From contig NZ_JAHSTU010000005.1 of the NCBI RefSeq assembly GCF_019145495.1, positions 1-64,000 of the forward strand: a DNA stretch of 64,000 nucleotides, in the 5' to 3' direction. Made by a program: the position numbers and the translations under genes. The DNA comes from Pseudomonas azerbaijanoccidentalis (GTDB lineage Bacteria > Pseudomonadota > Gammaproteobacteria > Pseudomonadales > Pseudomonadaceae). The notes below the pieces were generated by a model. It worked only from the letters and a program-made list of their open reading frames with translations, was not told the origin of the DNA and did not search any database. This document shows positions 16,101 through 24,196 of the stretch, in pieces; positions within the stretch are counted from its first letter, which is position 1; every line of letters begins with the position of its first letter.

Positions 16101-18763
16101 CCCTGCTGGATCGTCCGGGCGGGATTTTTGTACGTGCAGTGCAACAGCTGTCGAACGAAGATCGCGTGCTGGTGCTCTCAGTTGCCAGGTTGGTGTTGAA
16201 CGAAGGTTCGGGCAGCCTGGCGGAGCAGATTCATCGTCGCAAAGTATCGCCGGTACACGCGCCATTCATTGCAACGCGGCAATATCAGACGCGGCCGGCC
16301 CTCACTCAGCCCAAACCTTCGGCGCTACTTCTGGACAACGCGTATGGCGGGTTCAGCGCCGATGGCAGTGAATACATCATCAGCGGGCTGGCGGCCAATC
16401 CGACACCGGCCCCATGGGTCAACGTGATCGCTAACGCACACTTCGGTACGGTGGTCTCCGAAACCGGCAGCGCCTACACCTGGGCCGAAAATGCGCATGA
16501 GTTTCGCCTGACGCCCTGGCACAACGACCCGGTCACCGATCGAGGTGGTGAAGCCATTTATCTGCGGGATGAAGAGACCGGGCACTTCTGGTCTGCCGCA
16601 CCTCAACCCTGCCCTGGAAAAGGCGCTTACCAGACGCGCCACGGTTTCGGTTACAGCGTGTTCGAACATGAAGAGGACGGTATTCACAGCGAGTTGTGGA
16701 TCTATGTGGCGCTGGATGCACCGATCAAATTCTCACGGCTTTTGTTGAGCAACCGCTCGGGACGCACCCGATCACTGTCGGTCACTGGCTATGCAGAGTG
16801 GGTTTTGGGCGATCTGCGCAGCAAAGCGGCGATGCATGTGGTCACCCAGTCCGACCCGGCCACCGGCGCCCTCTTCGCCCGCAACGCCTACTCTGTGGAG
16901 TTTTCCGAGCGGGTGGCGTTTTTCGACACCGATACCGTCGATCACGGTGTGAGCGGTGATCGAACGGAATTCGTTGGCCGCAGCGGCACCCTGGCCTCCC
17001 CGGCAGCGATGCAACACGCCGGGTTGTCCGGGCGCATGGGGGGCGGCCTGGACCCTTGTGCGGCCCTGCAAGTGTCGGTCGATCTCACCGATGGCGAGAC
17101 CAGGGAAGTCATCCTGCGCCTGGGGGCAGCCACTTCGAGCAACGACGCCACCCGGCTGGTGCAGCGATATCGGGGCAGCGTAACCGCCGCCGAACAGTTA
17201 CAAAAGGTTCGGGAACACTGGCGCTCGTTGCTCGGGGTCATTCGTATCGAAACCGACGCTCCCGCGGTCGATGTCATGGTCAACGGCTGGCTGATGTATC
17301 AGATCATCGCCTGCCGTTTCCAGGCCCGAAGCGGCTATTACCAATCGGGAGGTGCCATCGGTTTTCGCGACCAGTTGCAGGACAGCATGGCAATGATCCA
17401 CGCCGATCCGGCGGCTGTGCGCGCGCATCTGTTGCTGTGTGCCGGCCATCAGTATGTGGAGGGCGACGTGCAGCATTGGTGGCATCCGCCGATGAATCGA
17501 GGTGTTCGTACCGCCTGCTCCGATGACTTTCTATGGCTGGTAGCCGCCACCAACCGCTATGTTGAAATGACCGCGGACGTGGCTGTGCTCGAAGAGCCGG
17601 TCGGGTATCTGGAAGGACGCCAACTGGCGGCCGGAGAAGAGTCTTACTATGACCTGCCGGTGAGCTCGTCACTGCAAGAGTCGTTGTATCAGCACTGCGT
17701 ACGCGCCATCGAACACAGCTTGCGCCGCGGTCATCATGGTTTGCCGTTGATGGGTTCCGGGGACTGGAACGACGGCATGAATCGCGTCGGCCAATTGGGT
17801 GAAGGTGAAAGTGTCTGGCTGGGTTTCTTCAGCTATCAGGTGTTGGAGCAATTTGCCGTGACTGCTCGCCTGTACGGTGATCACCCCTTCGCCCAACGCT
17901 GCAGCGACAGCGCAGCAACACTGCAACGCAACCTTGAACACAGTGCCTGGGATGGCGCCTGGTACCGCCGCGCCTGGTTCGATGACGGGCAACTGCTCGG
18001 CTCGGCGAGCAACGATGAGTGTCGCATTGATTCCATTGCCCAAAGCTGGTCGGTTCTGTCCACTGCCGGCTCAGCCAATCGCCAGATCAAGGCCATGCAG
18101 TCACTGGACGAACATTTGATCAAGCGCGAAATCCGCGCCGTATTGCTACTTGACCCACCCTTTGACAAGGGTGCACTGGACCCGGGCTATATCAAGGGCT
18201 ACGTACCTGGCGTGCGCGAAAATGGCGGGCAGTACACCCATGCTGCCGTTTGGGCGGGCATGGCGTTCGCGCAATTGGGGGATGCCGGCAAAGCGTGGGA
18301 GGTGCTGAATCTTATCAACCCGGCTGACCCTGCCAACGTCGCTCGAATAGACACCTACAGGGTCGAGCCGTATGTCATGGCCGCCGACGTCTACGGCGCC
18401 CCACCCCATGCCGGACGAGGTGGCTGGACCTGGTACACCGGTTCGGCCGGCTGGATGTACCGGCTGATTGTCGAGTCATTGTTGGGCGTACAACGCAGCG
18501 GTCACACGCTTAGTCTCGATCCGCTGATCCCCGTCGACTGGTCGGGCTTCAAGCTGCATTACCGCTTCGGTACAACCCTGTATCACTTCGATGTGCGTCA
18601 GGGCAGTTCGCCCCTCACCTTGATGACCCTCGACGGCCAGCCGTTGAGCGGCACGGCGCTGACATTGAAAGACGACGGCCTGCAGCGCTGGATCCGAGTG
18701 GATTGTCGCGCCCGATTACCCAGGCCACAGACGCTGGAGTTCGCGCAGGCCGTCGATGAGTAG
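10109..18763 (+). CDS. ndvB: Cyclic beta-1,2-glucan synthase (NdvB family)
   Basis: A 2884-aa protein, as large as the rhizobial NdvB/Cgs enzymes that build, cyclise and trim periplasmic beta-1,2-glucans used in osmoadaptation and host interaction. Membrane segments fall around residues 425-500 and 820-960. Between them is the GT84 glycosyltransferase domain, with DTDT near 643, QQGSFIGKGIYDVDAF near 726 and RHRWVRGDWQ near 789. The C-terminal third is a GH94-type phosphorylase domain, with GSGDWNDGMNRVG around 2549-2561 carrying the catalytic Asp, and EPYVMAADVYGAP near 2753. The ATG at 10109 is chosen because AGGA lies 4-5 bases before it; an in-frame ATG at 10046 has none. No ndvA-type exporter gene adjoins it. 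Confidence 0.92.
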   Translation: MNSIWTRIQRALSRSSGFWRTGRYSRTRFEYEPILRSELFSADQMATHGIALAGQHRLTALSARDSMLSRLDDNEQLLKRSCTALTNAQMSSRRVTPAAEWLLDNFFLVEDHIRTARTHLPKGYSRELPRLLNGPSAGLPRVYDIAQETISHGDGRVDEQSLSRFIFSYQTVMPLALGELWAIPIMLRLALIENLRRVASRVMANADDRNLADDWAERLIETSERDNKNVVLTVADMARSTPPMTPAFVAEFTRRLQGQSAALALPLNWIEQMLSETGSSIERQVQLDAQQQAADQVSISNSIGSLRLLSATDWREFVESMSHVEQILSEDPAAVYRAMDFGTRDSYRHVIERLARRSPQHSEIQVARVAINLASASTTSVSCKLLARHVGYYLIGAGLPTLERRINARVPLHERWKRLLQQSPLIFYLSPVAFLTFIFAWPLLASAQRDGMPPMALLVLAIPCLIMTSRLAIGLINWLVTFSLVPAVLPKMDYASGIPDAARSLVAIPTLIASLADVDELVEGLEVRFLANRDSNLYFALLSDFLDAAQASEPQDAELLTQATRAITLLNQKYADGLGDRFFLLHRPRRWNASERVWMGHERKRGKLIELNALLRGQGKERFDAIIGDITPLSGVRYVITLDTDTLLPRDVARQCVAAMMHPLNRPLFDSAGEQIMSGYAVLQPRVGISLTSATRSIYARLFGSDAGVDPYTRAVSDVYQDLFQQGSFIGKGIYDVDAFTCALEGCLPDNQILSHDLIEGCYARSGLLSDVQLYEQYPSRFGADVKRRHRWVRGDWQLLPWTLPWVRNAEGDWVHNRLSVMARWKILDNLRRSLEPLALLLMLSWGWFASSAPLVWTLTVVGLLVIQPLLRAVTDLMQPPANVPYGQYLQALLGDLGQDLVRAGLALAWLPFEMFYSADAVLRSLWRIVFSRRRLLQWQPSREVERSTENRLSGLYRQMWIEPVSALVSLALLADHPQTLAIASPLLLSWFAGPWIAWRLSSAPKQSVFEPSAEQLRFLRLLARKTWAFFDQYVGPEDHWLPPDNVQEEPRPAIAHRTSPTNMGMSLLAHLAAHDFAYLSTERLLTRLAASLDSMDGLERYRQHFYNWYDTQTLKPLHPLYVSTVDSGNLAGLLLTLSAGLTQLADAPLFGPAVIKGLRDTLDILAEAQRAAGADEASLNELRKMLEQAPTAIPPEALEDLLHAACKKLADTPAGVDEESLYWSEVFSRQCIDWSEELQRYRLPAPLLGTHAALRSLRQLADLNLADWAAEHQLQVERVQSAARKSLQTLERLTQLSTSLAQMDFSLLFDHQRDLFVIGYNADDRRLDSGYYDLLASEVRLTNYVAIAQGQIPQRAWFTLGRLLGENAGVPTLLSWSGSMFEYLMPMLVMPNYDGSLLDQTCRAAVAVQIEHGNLLGIPWGVSESGYYTLDAHFNYQYRAFGVQALGLQRGLSNDVVIAPYASALALMVDADAACKNLQRLALQGSSGRFGLYEAVDYTEARLPRGQNAAVVRSFMAHHQGMSFLALTSLLLDQPMQRRFEADPALQSALLLLQERVPKSAAPYLQTAQSPVLGDGGQSQDAGLRVFADPGRKRPAVQLLSNGRFHVMLTSGGGGYSRRHDMAVTRWQEDISQDNWGMFCYLRDVQSNAFWSAAHQPTLRQTESHEAIFSDSRAEFRARNLDFDTHMEIVVSPEDDIELRRLHVTNRASSSKTLEITTYAEVVLTSPASDAMHPAFSKLFVQTELLPELQAIVCSRRPRASDEPTPWMCHLLAAHGVDIDAISYETDRARFIGRGRSLVSPAALDADCLHLSGSAGPVLDPVVAIRCRITLQPGQQATIDLVTGVADSRDDCLYLINKYRDRHLADRVFDLSWTHSQVLLRQLNISLTDARLFEQMASSLLYANTSMRADNAVLIANRRNQSGLWGQAISGDLPIVLLQIQSLDNIALVRQLIQAHAYWRQKGLVVDLLIWNEDQAGYRQQLQDAIMGLITSGSEATLLDRPGGIFVRAVQQLSNEDRVLVLSVARLVLNEGSGSLAEQIHRRKVSPVHAPFIATRQYQTRPALTQPKPSALLLDNAYGGFSADGSEYIISGLAANPTPAPWVNVIANAHFGTVVSETGSAYTWAENAHEFRLTPWHNDPVTDRGGEAIYLRDEETGHFWSAAPQPCPGKGAYQTRHGFGYSVFEHEEDGIHSELWIYVALDAPIKFSRLLLSNRSGRTRSLSVTGYAEWVLGDLRSKAAMHVVTQSDPATGALFARNAYSVEFSERVAFFDTDTVDHGVSGDRTEFVGRSGTLASPAAMQHAGLSGRMGGGLDPCAALQVSVDLTDGETREVILRLGAATSSNDATRLVQRYRGSVTAAEQLQKVREHWRSLLGVIRIETDAPAVDVMVNGWLMYQIIACRFQARSGYYQSGGAIGFRDQLQDSMAMIHADPAAVRAHLLLCAGHQYVEGDVQHWWHPPMNRGVRTACSDDFLWLVAATNRYVEMTADVAVLEEPVGYLEGRQLAAGEESYYDLPVSSSLQESLYQHCVRAIEHSLRRGHHGLPLMGSGDWNDGMNRVGQLGEGESVWLGFFSYQVLEQFAVTARLYGDHPFAQRCSDSAATLQRNLEHSAWDGAWYRRAWFDDGQLLGSASNDECRIDSIAQSWSVLSTAGSANRQIKAMQSLDEHLIKREIRAVLLLDPPFDKGALDPGYIKGYVPGVRENGGQYTHAAVWAGMAFAQLGDAGKAWEVLNLINPADPANVARIDTYRVEPYVMAADVYGAPPHAGRGGWTWYTGSAGWMYRLIVESLLGVQRSGHTLSLDPLIPVDWSGFKLHYRFGTTLYHFDVRQGSSPLTLMTLDGQPLSGTALTLKDDGLQRWIRVDCRARLPRPQTLEFAQAVDE

Positions 18764-18837
18764 ACATTGATCACCGGCGTTGGCGTGGATGGGAGTACCC
18801 TGAGGCAGTACACCCCTTCCGCCACGGTGCTCTGCTC

Positions 18838-19563
18838 ATGTCCGCCTCACCCCAGCCAAGCCACAATCACCTGCTGGCGGCCCTCCCGGCCGACGACCTT
18901 CAGCGCCTTGTTCCGCATCTGGAGCAGGTCACCCTGGGGCTGGGGGATGTGCTGTATGAACCGGGGGATACGCTGCGGCACGTTTACTTCCCGACCGACG
19001 CCATCGTTTCGCTGCTGCATGTCACGGAAAACGGCTCATCCGCGGAAATCGCCGTGGTCGGCAACGAAGGTTTGATTGGCATCGCCCTGTTTATGGGGGG
19101 TGAAAGCACCTCCAGTCGTGCGGTGGTGCAGAGTGCCGGTATTGCGTTTCGTCTGCCCGGGCAAAAGCTCAAGAAAGAGTTCAACCGTCACGGCGATCTG
19201 CTCCTGCTGATGCTGCGTTACACCCAGGCACTGATCACGCAAATGTCACAGACCGCCCTGTGCAATCGCCATCATTCGATCGATCAGCAACTATGTCGAT
19301 GGCTACTATTGTCGCTGGACCGCCTACACAGTAACCGTCTGAACATGACCCAGGAACTGATTGCAAACATGCTGGGCGTACGCCGCGAAGGCGTCACCGA
19401 AGCGGCCGGTAAACTACAGCGCCAAGGTGTCATCGAGTACAGCCGGGGACAGATCACGGTACTGGACAGGGCCAGCCTCGAAAGGCTCAGCTGCGAGTGC
19501 TACCTGGTGGTCAAGACAGAGACAGACCGGCTGTTGCATTACACCCGCCGTCAGGATGAGTGA
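18838..19563 (+). CDS. Crp/Fnr family transcriptional regulator
   Basis: A 241-aa protein with an N-terminal cyclic-nucleotide-like beta-roll. FPTDAIVSLLHVTENG and VGNEGLIGIALFMGG are characteristic of a Crp/Fnr subgroup common in Proteobacteria. The C-terminal winged helix contains LNMTQELIANMLGVRREGVT. The cysteine cluster of Fnr is absent, so direct oxygen sensing by an iron-sulfur cluster is unlikely. It lies 74 bases after the glucan synthase gene on the same strand and might be co-transcribed. The effector is unknown. Confidence 0.85.
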   Translation: MSASPQPSHNHLLAALPADDLQRLVPHLEQVTLGLGDVLYEPGDTLRHVYFPTDAIVSLLHVTENGSSAEIAVVGNEGLIGIALFMGGESTSSRAVVQSAGIAFRLPGQKLKKEFNRHGDLLLLMLRYTQALITQMSQTALCNRHHSIDQQLCRWLLLSLDRLHSNRLNMTQELIANMLGVRREGVTEAAGKLQRQGVIEYSRGQITVLDRASLERLSCECYLVVKTETDRLLHYTRRQDE

Positions 19564-19959
19564 TGCGCTGACGGCGCAGGGCTTTCAGAAAAACTGCAAT
19601 ATCCGCGAGTGGCCGTGGCGTCGGCGTATGAGCGCTCGGCCGTTGCGATTGTGGGTCGCTCGAACTGGCGCGCTACGGTACCAGAAGCACTGTTCTGGCC
19701 GCTCAACAGCAAGTCTGTGAAGGTAGCCGCGCAATTGCTTTCACCCGCCGTTCCATGGAAATTTTCCAGCAAGTGGGGGGTAACTGCACCGACTTGCCCC
19801 CCATTTGCATTCGACCTGACCAGTCATGTGCACCGTAATTGACCAGCAAGATTCGTGGAGACATGACCGGCAGAGATCGGCCAAAAGCAGTCGTTCGAGA
19901 ACAACCGCTTTAGACCCCGAACAATAGATGCCCCGGTCATCTCTGAAACGGCTTAAACC
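19564..19959. other. Intergenic region, no gene seen
   Basis: About 400 bases between convergent genes (Crp/Fnr on plus, AhpD-like on minus). Frames up to about 75 codons exist but lack ribosome-binding sites and protein-like composition. The segment 19869-19896 matches 9712-9739 closely, marking a short dispersed sequence. Confidence 0.5.
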
Positions 19960-20496
19960 TCACGCTGGCTCAGGAAAATCGACAACAGTCTCGTTGATGC
20001 GATTGAAGACGTTGGTAAAAGTAATCACGGAGATTGCCAGGCCAATGTGAACGATCTCCTCACCACCGTATCCAGCCTCCTGAAGCGACTGCACCTGCGA
20101 CTGCGCAACGGTTCCAGGATTGAGTGTCAGGCTGCGCGTGAAAGCAACCAACGTGTCTCTCCGGGTATCCCCGGTGGACTGGCCGGCACGTATCTGACGC
20201 ATTGTGCTGGCGGACAGTCCCACCATTTTTCCGACCATGCTATGGGCCGCAACGCAGTAGTCACAGCCGGACAGTTCACTGAGCACCAGCTTGATCGTTT
20301 CCTGATCGGGTTTGCTCAGTGGTCCGCCCGCCAAAACTCTATCGGCGGCCAGCATCGACTTCAGCGCTTCAGGCGCAAGGGTTGCCAGTGTTGCGTAAGC
20401 GTTAGGGATTCTGCCCAACGCCTGCTTGATATTCGTGTAGACCTCAGCGGTAGCGCCGCTGGCCTGATCCGTCGGAATTGCAGTGAAGTGTGTCAT
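19960..20496 (-). CDS. Carboxymuconolactone decarboxylase family protein (AhpD-like)
   Basis: A 178-aa all-helical protein. It has the AhpD-type redox motif C78-D-Y-C81 followed by His85 (SGCDYCVAAHSMVGK), so a thiol-based peroxidase or peroxidase-partner role is more likely than decarboxylation. AAGAG precedes the ATG. It is the last gene of a five-gene minus-strand run starting with the hydrolase at 24196, suggesting protection against peroxides or reactive aldehydes made or met by the same pathway (inference). Confidence 0.85.
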   Translation of the reverse strand: MTHFTAIPTDQASGATAEVYTNIKQALGRIPNAYATLATLAPEALKSMLAADRVLAGGPLSKPDQETIKLVLSELSGCDYCVAAHSMVGKMVGLSASTMRQIRAGQSTGDTRRDTLVAFTRSLTLNPGTVAQSQVQSLQEAGYGGEEIVHIGLAISVITFTNVFNRINETVVDFPEPA

Positions 20497-20531
20497 TGAT
20501 CAATCTCTTGGGTAACCGGTGACCGGTTGGA

Positions 20532-21539
20532 TTAGAAGCCTTCCAGAACGATCTTGCCTTTGGATTTGCCGCTTTCGATCAGGGCATGAGCGCGTCGAAG
20601 GTTTTCAGCATTGATGGTTCCGAAGTTTTCGCCCAACGTGGTTTTCAACACCCCGCTGTCGAGCAGTTCAGCCACTCGATTCAGCAACTGATGCTGTTTG
20701 AACATCGCTTTCGTACGGTACATCGAGCGCGTGAACATGAACTCCCAATGAAGCGAGATCGACTTGCGCTTGAGCGGCATTGCATCCAATGACGCCGGAT
20801 CGTCGATCAGCGCGAGATTGCCTTCTGGCTTGATCAAACCGATGAGTTGCTCGTAGTAGGTCTCGGTATGGGTCAGGCTGATCACATGATCGACCTCGCC
20901 CAGCCCCAGCGCATTTAGTTGAGGATGCAGCGGCTCGCGGTGATCAATCACGAAATGCGCGCCCAGTTCGCTGACCCACTCTTTGGTGGCCTGTCGCGAG
21001 GCGGTGCCGATAATGGTCAGTGCTGTCAGTTGGCGTGCCAGTTGCACGAGAATCGAACCCACCCCACCACCGGCCCCGATCACCAGCAGGCTTTGCCCGT
21101 TGCCAGTGCCTTGTTCGATCTTCAGGCGATCAAACAACAGCTCCCAAGCGGTGATGCTGGTCAGTGGCAAAGCAGCCGCGTGAGCCGCAGGAATCGATGA
21201 TGGGCGGTGGCCGACGATACGCTCATCGACCAGACCGTATTCGGCATAACTGCCTGCACGTGTGATGTCGCCGGCGTACCAGACTTCATCGCCGACCTTG
21301 AACAGACTGACTTCAGCGCCGACTGCCTCGACTTTTCCGACGGCGTCCCAGCCCAATACGCGTGGTCCGTCGGTCGGCATGCTCAGGCGCAATTTGCTAT
21401 CGACAGGATTCACCGAAATGGCCTGGATTTTTACCAGCAAGTCATGCGCCCCCGGCTGAGGTACGGGCAGTTCGATATCGTAGAGGGATTGCGGATCGTT
21501 AATGGACAATCCCGCCTGATCGTAGGCTATCGCTTTCAT
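20532..21539 (-). CDS. Zinc-binding-family alcohol dehydrogenase / quinone oxidoreductase
   Basis: A 335-aa medium-chain dehydrogenase/reductase. It has a GroES-like N-terminal domain and a Rossmann domain with LLVIGAGGGVGSILVQLARQ (about residues 150-169). The catalytic and structural zinc cysteines of true alcohol dehydrogenases are missing, which places it in the ZADH/quinone-oxidoreductase branch that reduces enones or quinones with NADPH. A strong AAGGAG lies 8 bases before the ATG. It is 35 bases upstream of the AhpD-like gene and 32 bases downstream of another dehydrogenase gene. The substrate is unknown. Confidence 0.85.
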   Translation of the reverse strand: MKAIAYDQAGLSINDPQSLYDIELPVPQPGAHDLLVKIQAISVNPVDSKLRLSMPTDGPRVLGWDAVGKVEAVGAEVSLFKVGDEVWYAGDITRAGSYAEYGLVDERIVGHRPSSIPAAHAAALPLTSITAWELLFDRLKIEQGTGNGQSLLVIGAGGGVGSILVQLARQLTALTIIGTASRQATKEWVSELGAHFVIDHREPLHPQLNALGLGEVDHVISLTHTETYYEQLIGLIKPEGNLALIDDPASLDAMPLKRKSISLHWEFMFTRSMYRTKAMFKQHQLLNRVAELLDSGVLKTTLGENFGTINAENLRRAHALIESGKSKGKIVLEGF

Positions 21540-21571
21540 GGCTGTTCTCCTTAATAACGGGAATCGGACGA

Positions 21572-22606
21572 TTACGCTTTATCCGGGGACATGACTAAAA
21601 CCGCACGCAAACGCACATCGGCTCGCATCATCCGGTCATAAGCTTCTTGCGCCTGATCGAGGGAGAAGGTTTCGATCAATGGGCGGATGTTCTGCAGGCT
21701 GGCGAAAGCCAGCGTCTGCTCGTTGTCTGGCACACTGCCGGTCAGGGCACCGACCACAGAGCGAGCACCGAAGATCAGGTCGGTTGCATTCAGGGTGATG
21801 GGGTCACCCGGCACCGCGACGACAATCAACTGTCCGCGAGGCGTCAACCCTGGTACGGTCTGCGCCATTCCTTGCCCCGTGGGTGCGGTGCCCAGTACCA
21901 CTTTGGCGCCACCGAGGGAGCGCAGCACGTCGGTGACATTTTCTTCGGTAGCGTCGATGTACCGATGAGCGCCCAAGGCCAGGGCTTGCTCGGCCTTGTC
22001 GGCGCCGCGTGCGATCGCCACGGTATAGAAGCCCATTTTTCGGGCGAACTGCACCCCCAGATGACCCAAACCACCGAGCCCATGGATGGCCACCACGTCG
22101 CCGGCTCGAGCGTTGGAGTTGCGTAACGCATTGAAGGTGGTCAACCCGGCGCAAAGCAACGGGGCGGCCTCGGCAGCCTCCAGTTCTTCCGGTATCCGCA
22201 CCAGACCCCGGGCCTCGGCCAGCATGATTTCGGCATAACCGCCGTCGACGTTCATGCCCGTGATCACCGGGTTATGACAGTTGATCCCGTCACCCTGACG
22301 GCAGGACGGGCAACTGCCGTCTTCGCCGCCGAGAAAGCCAACCCCGACACGCTGCCCGATCTGCCAGCCGTCGACGCCTGCACCCAACGCCTCGATTCGC
22401 CCGACGACTTCGTGGCCAGGAACGCGGGGGTAGCTGATTGCGCCGGTCAAATTCTCTACCGTCGCGCTGTCGGAATGACAGACACCACAAGCCTCGACCC
22501 GGATGCGCACCTGTCCGGGAGTCGGCGTGGGGATCTGACGTTCAATCAGTTGCAGTTGTCCGGGGGCGGTTGCTACTACGGCACGGTATGTTGTACGAGT
22601 TGTCAT
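21572..22606 (-). CDS. Zinc-dependent alcohol dehydrogenase
   Basis: A 344-aa medium-chain alcohol dehydrogenase. The catalytic zinc motif is CGVCHSD (residues 36-42), with PGHEVVGRI downstream. The structural-zinc lobe reads D-x2-C-x2-C-x7-C, so the first of the usual four cysteines is Asp. The NAD(P) motif is IHGLGGLGHLGVQFA. AGGTG precedes the ATG. It interconverts a primary alcohol and aldehyde; the substrate is unknown. It sits 10 bases downstream of the 22617-23336 gene in the same operon. Confidence 0.87.
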   Translation of the reverse strand: MTTRTTYRAVVATAPGQLQLIERQIPTPTPGQVRIRVEACGVCHSDSATVENLTGAISYPRVPGHEVVGRIEALGAGVDGWQIGQRVGVGFLGGEDGSCPSCRQGDGINCHNPVITGMNVDGGYAEIMLAEARGLVRIPEELEAAEAAPLLCAGLTTFNALRNSNARAGDVVAIHGLGGLGHLGVQFARKMGFYTVAIARGADKAEQALALGAHRYIDATEENVTDVLRSLGGAKVVLGTAPTGQGMAQTVPGLTPRGQLIVVAVPGDPITLNATDLIFGARSVVGALTGSVPDNEQTLAFASLQNIRPLIETFSLDQAQEAYDRMMRADVRLRAVLVMSPDKA

Positions 22607-22616
22607 GAATCACCTG

Positions 22617-23336
22617 TTATTCGAATCGGAAATCGGAGAGATCCACGCCAACGATGAGGGGCTCGGCGACGGCGAGGTTATCGCCGGTGCGTGGATAGAT
22701 GCGAAAGCGCGTCGGCATGCGCAGGCCTTGCACTTCGGTGTAGTCACTGAGGTAACGGACCGCAGCGTTGCGCCCCTGAATGTCGACCTCATAGTCATGA
22801 CGGCGGAGCAACCCATCGCTATCGAAATAGAACGTCTGCACCGCGCTGTGGCTGGCGATCTCGGGAGCGAATTCGACACGCAGACGACGCCATGGCAATC
22901 CGTCGACGTACCAAGGCTCAATCTCTTCGGCGCGAACACCCGCGTGGCGAAGCAAGAAGGGCGAAGTCAGGTAGGTCCACATGGTGTAGCCGGCGAAGTA
23001 AGCCAGTTGGGTGCGCGACCAAGGTGTCTCCATCTCGAAACTGTCGAAGGACGCACGCGGTTCTTCGAGCGCTTCGGCAAGACTGCCATCCTCGTGAAGG
23101 ACCTCGACACGCGACGGTGTGTAAACCGAATAATCGCTGCTGGGTGCGAACGGTCCGTGGGAGACCCGCTGTTGGTGAAGTTGGACGGTCACACGCGAAT
23201 GGCTGAGTACACCGTCGCACTGCTTGAGCGCCCAAAGGCCTCCGCTGTGGTGCAAGGTGGCTGAAAGGCGCTGGAAAGACTTGAATCGCTCCAGACCGCC
23301 GGCGGCACGGATGGCCAGATCGATCAGATCGCTCAT
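22617..23336 (-). CDS. Hypothetical protein in dehydrogenase operon
   Basis: A 239-aa protein of unknown family, starting MSDLIDLAIRAAGG. It has no signal peptide or membrane helix. The pattern of many short beta-strands in the second half (FYFDSDGLLRRHDYEVDIQG, GLRMPTRFRIYPRTG) recalls LolA-like beta-barrel halves that bind hydrophobic ligands. Its start overlaps the stop of the upstream hydrolase gene by 4 bases (ATGA), so the two are translationally coupled. A lipid- or substrate-binding role is a guess. Confidence 0.7.
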   Translation of the reverse strand: MSDLIDLAIRAAGGLERFKSFQRLSATLHHSGGLWALKQCDGVLSHSRVTVQLHQQRVSHGPFAPSSDYSVYTPSRVEVLHEDGSLAEALEEPRASFDSFEMETPWSRTQLAYFAGYTMWTYLTSPFLLRHAGVRAEEIEPWYVDGLPWRRLRVEFAPEIASHSAVQTFYFDSDGLLRRHDYEVDIQGRNAAVRYLSDYTEVQGLRMPTRFRIYPRTGDNLAVAEPLIVGVDLSDFRFE

Positions 23337-24196
23337 TGGTCTTCCTCGACGCTGGTGCTGACGAACGCAGCGATGTGCCGTGCGGCTGCACTCGGGTGCT
23401 GCAAGTGTGGACCGTGACCGGCACTCGGGAAGGTGACGAGATGCAACGTTGGAAGTTGATCGCTGAGGCTGTACCAGTTTTCAACCGGGAAGACGATGTC
23501 GTGATCCGCGCCCAAGTGCAATACCGGGATGGGGGTGGACTTCAGCACCTGCAGCACCGCGTCTGCCGGGAACATGGGATTCTTTGGAGCGTCGCCGAGT
23601 TGTTCTCCGGCCCACGAAGGGGGCACCTCGGGGCTTGCATCCTCCCTGACGATGCTCAAACGCTGCCAAGAGCGTTCGGCGCTGGCTCTTGACGACGCGG
23701 AGTCGGGCTCGAAAAACAGCCTGGTGAAGTCCTCAAAGTCGTTTTCGCGCTTCGCCATTTCATAGAACATGGCCTCACCAGGCTTGACCAGACTCCCCGG
23801 CGGCGTCGTTGCGAGCAGCACGACATGGCTGACCAATTGCGGCGCTTGTGCCAAAACGATCTGCGCAGCAATACCCCCAAGTGACCAACCCCCGATGATC
23901 ACCTTCCCCAGCTTCAAGGCAGTGATGAGTTCAATGGCGTCTTTGGCCAGCGAAGCAGGGTTGTAAGTGCGTTCGCCAGTGGACTTTCCCAAACCGCTGT
24001 AGTCAAAAATCGTGACCTGGAAACCCTGTTCAACAAGGCTGTTGAGGAAGAGCGGGTCCCAAGACTCCATCGTGCCCCGGAATCTCACGCACAGAACCAG
24101 AGGTGTGCCGCTGCCAAAGGTGCGATAAGCGAGATGTCTGCCATTGATGTCTATGAATTGTGTGACGGCTTGTGCACTGAGGAATTGTTTATTCAT
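23333..24196 (-). CDS. Alpha/beta hydrolase
   Basis: A 287-aa alpha/beta-hydrolase. The nucleophile elbow is GGWSLGG with Ser105. The acid is likely in GADHDIVFP near residue 240 and the base His in SAGHGPHLQHP near 265. LGSGTPLVL-type N-terminal strands are present. The ATG at 24196 is preferred to a TTG five codons earlier because GGAAAG lies about 9 bases before it. As first gene of the five-gene unit it could cleave an ester or C-C bond whose product feeds the alcohol dehydrogenases (inference). Confidence 0.85.
   Translation of the reverse strand: MNKQFLSAQAVTQFIDINGRHLAYRTFGSGTPLVLCVRFRGTMESWDPLFLNSLVEQGFQVTIFDYSGLGKSTGERTYNPASLAKDAIELITALKLGKVIIGGWSLGGIAAQIVLAQAPQLVSHVVLLATTPPGSLVKPGEAMFYEMAKRENDFEDFTRLFFEPDSASSRASAERSWQRLSIVREDASPEVPPSWAGEQLGDAPKNPMFPADAVLQVLKSTPIPVLHLGADHDIVFPVENWYSLSDQLPTLHLVTFPSAGHGPHLQHPSAAARHIAAFVSTSVEEDQ

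Noticed and set aside
10600-18400. Many long open frames on both strands inside the glucan synthase gene, some over 150 codons
   Set aside because: High-GC coding sequence leaves antisense and shifted frames open by chance. None has a recognisable domain or a ribosome-binding site, and the 2884-aa frame explains the whole region.
19564-19842. Short frames after the Crp/Fnr gene as possible small proteins
   Set aside because: No ribosome-binding site, odd composition and no family likeness; the stretch resembles degenerate spacer sequence.
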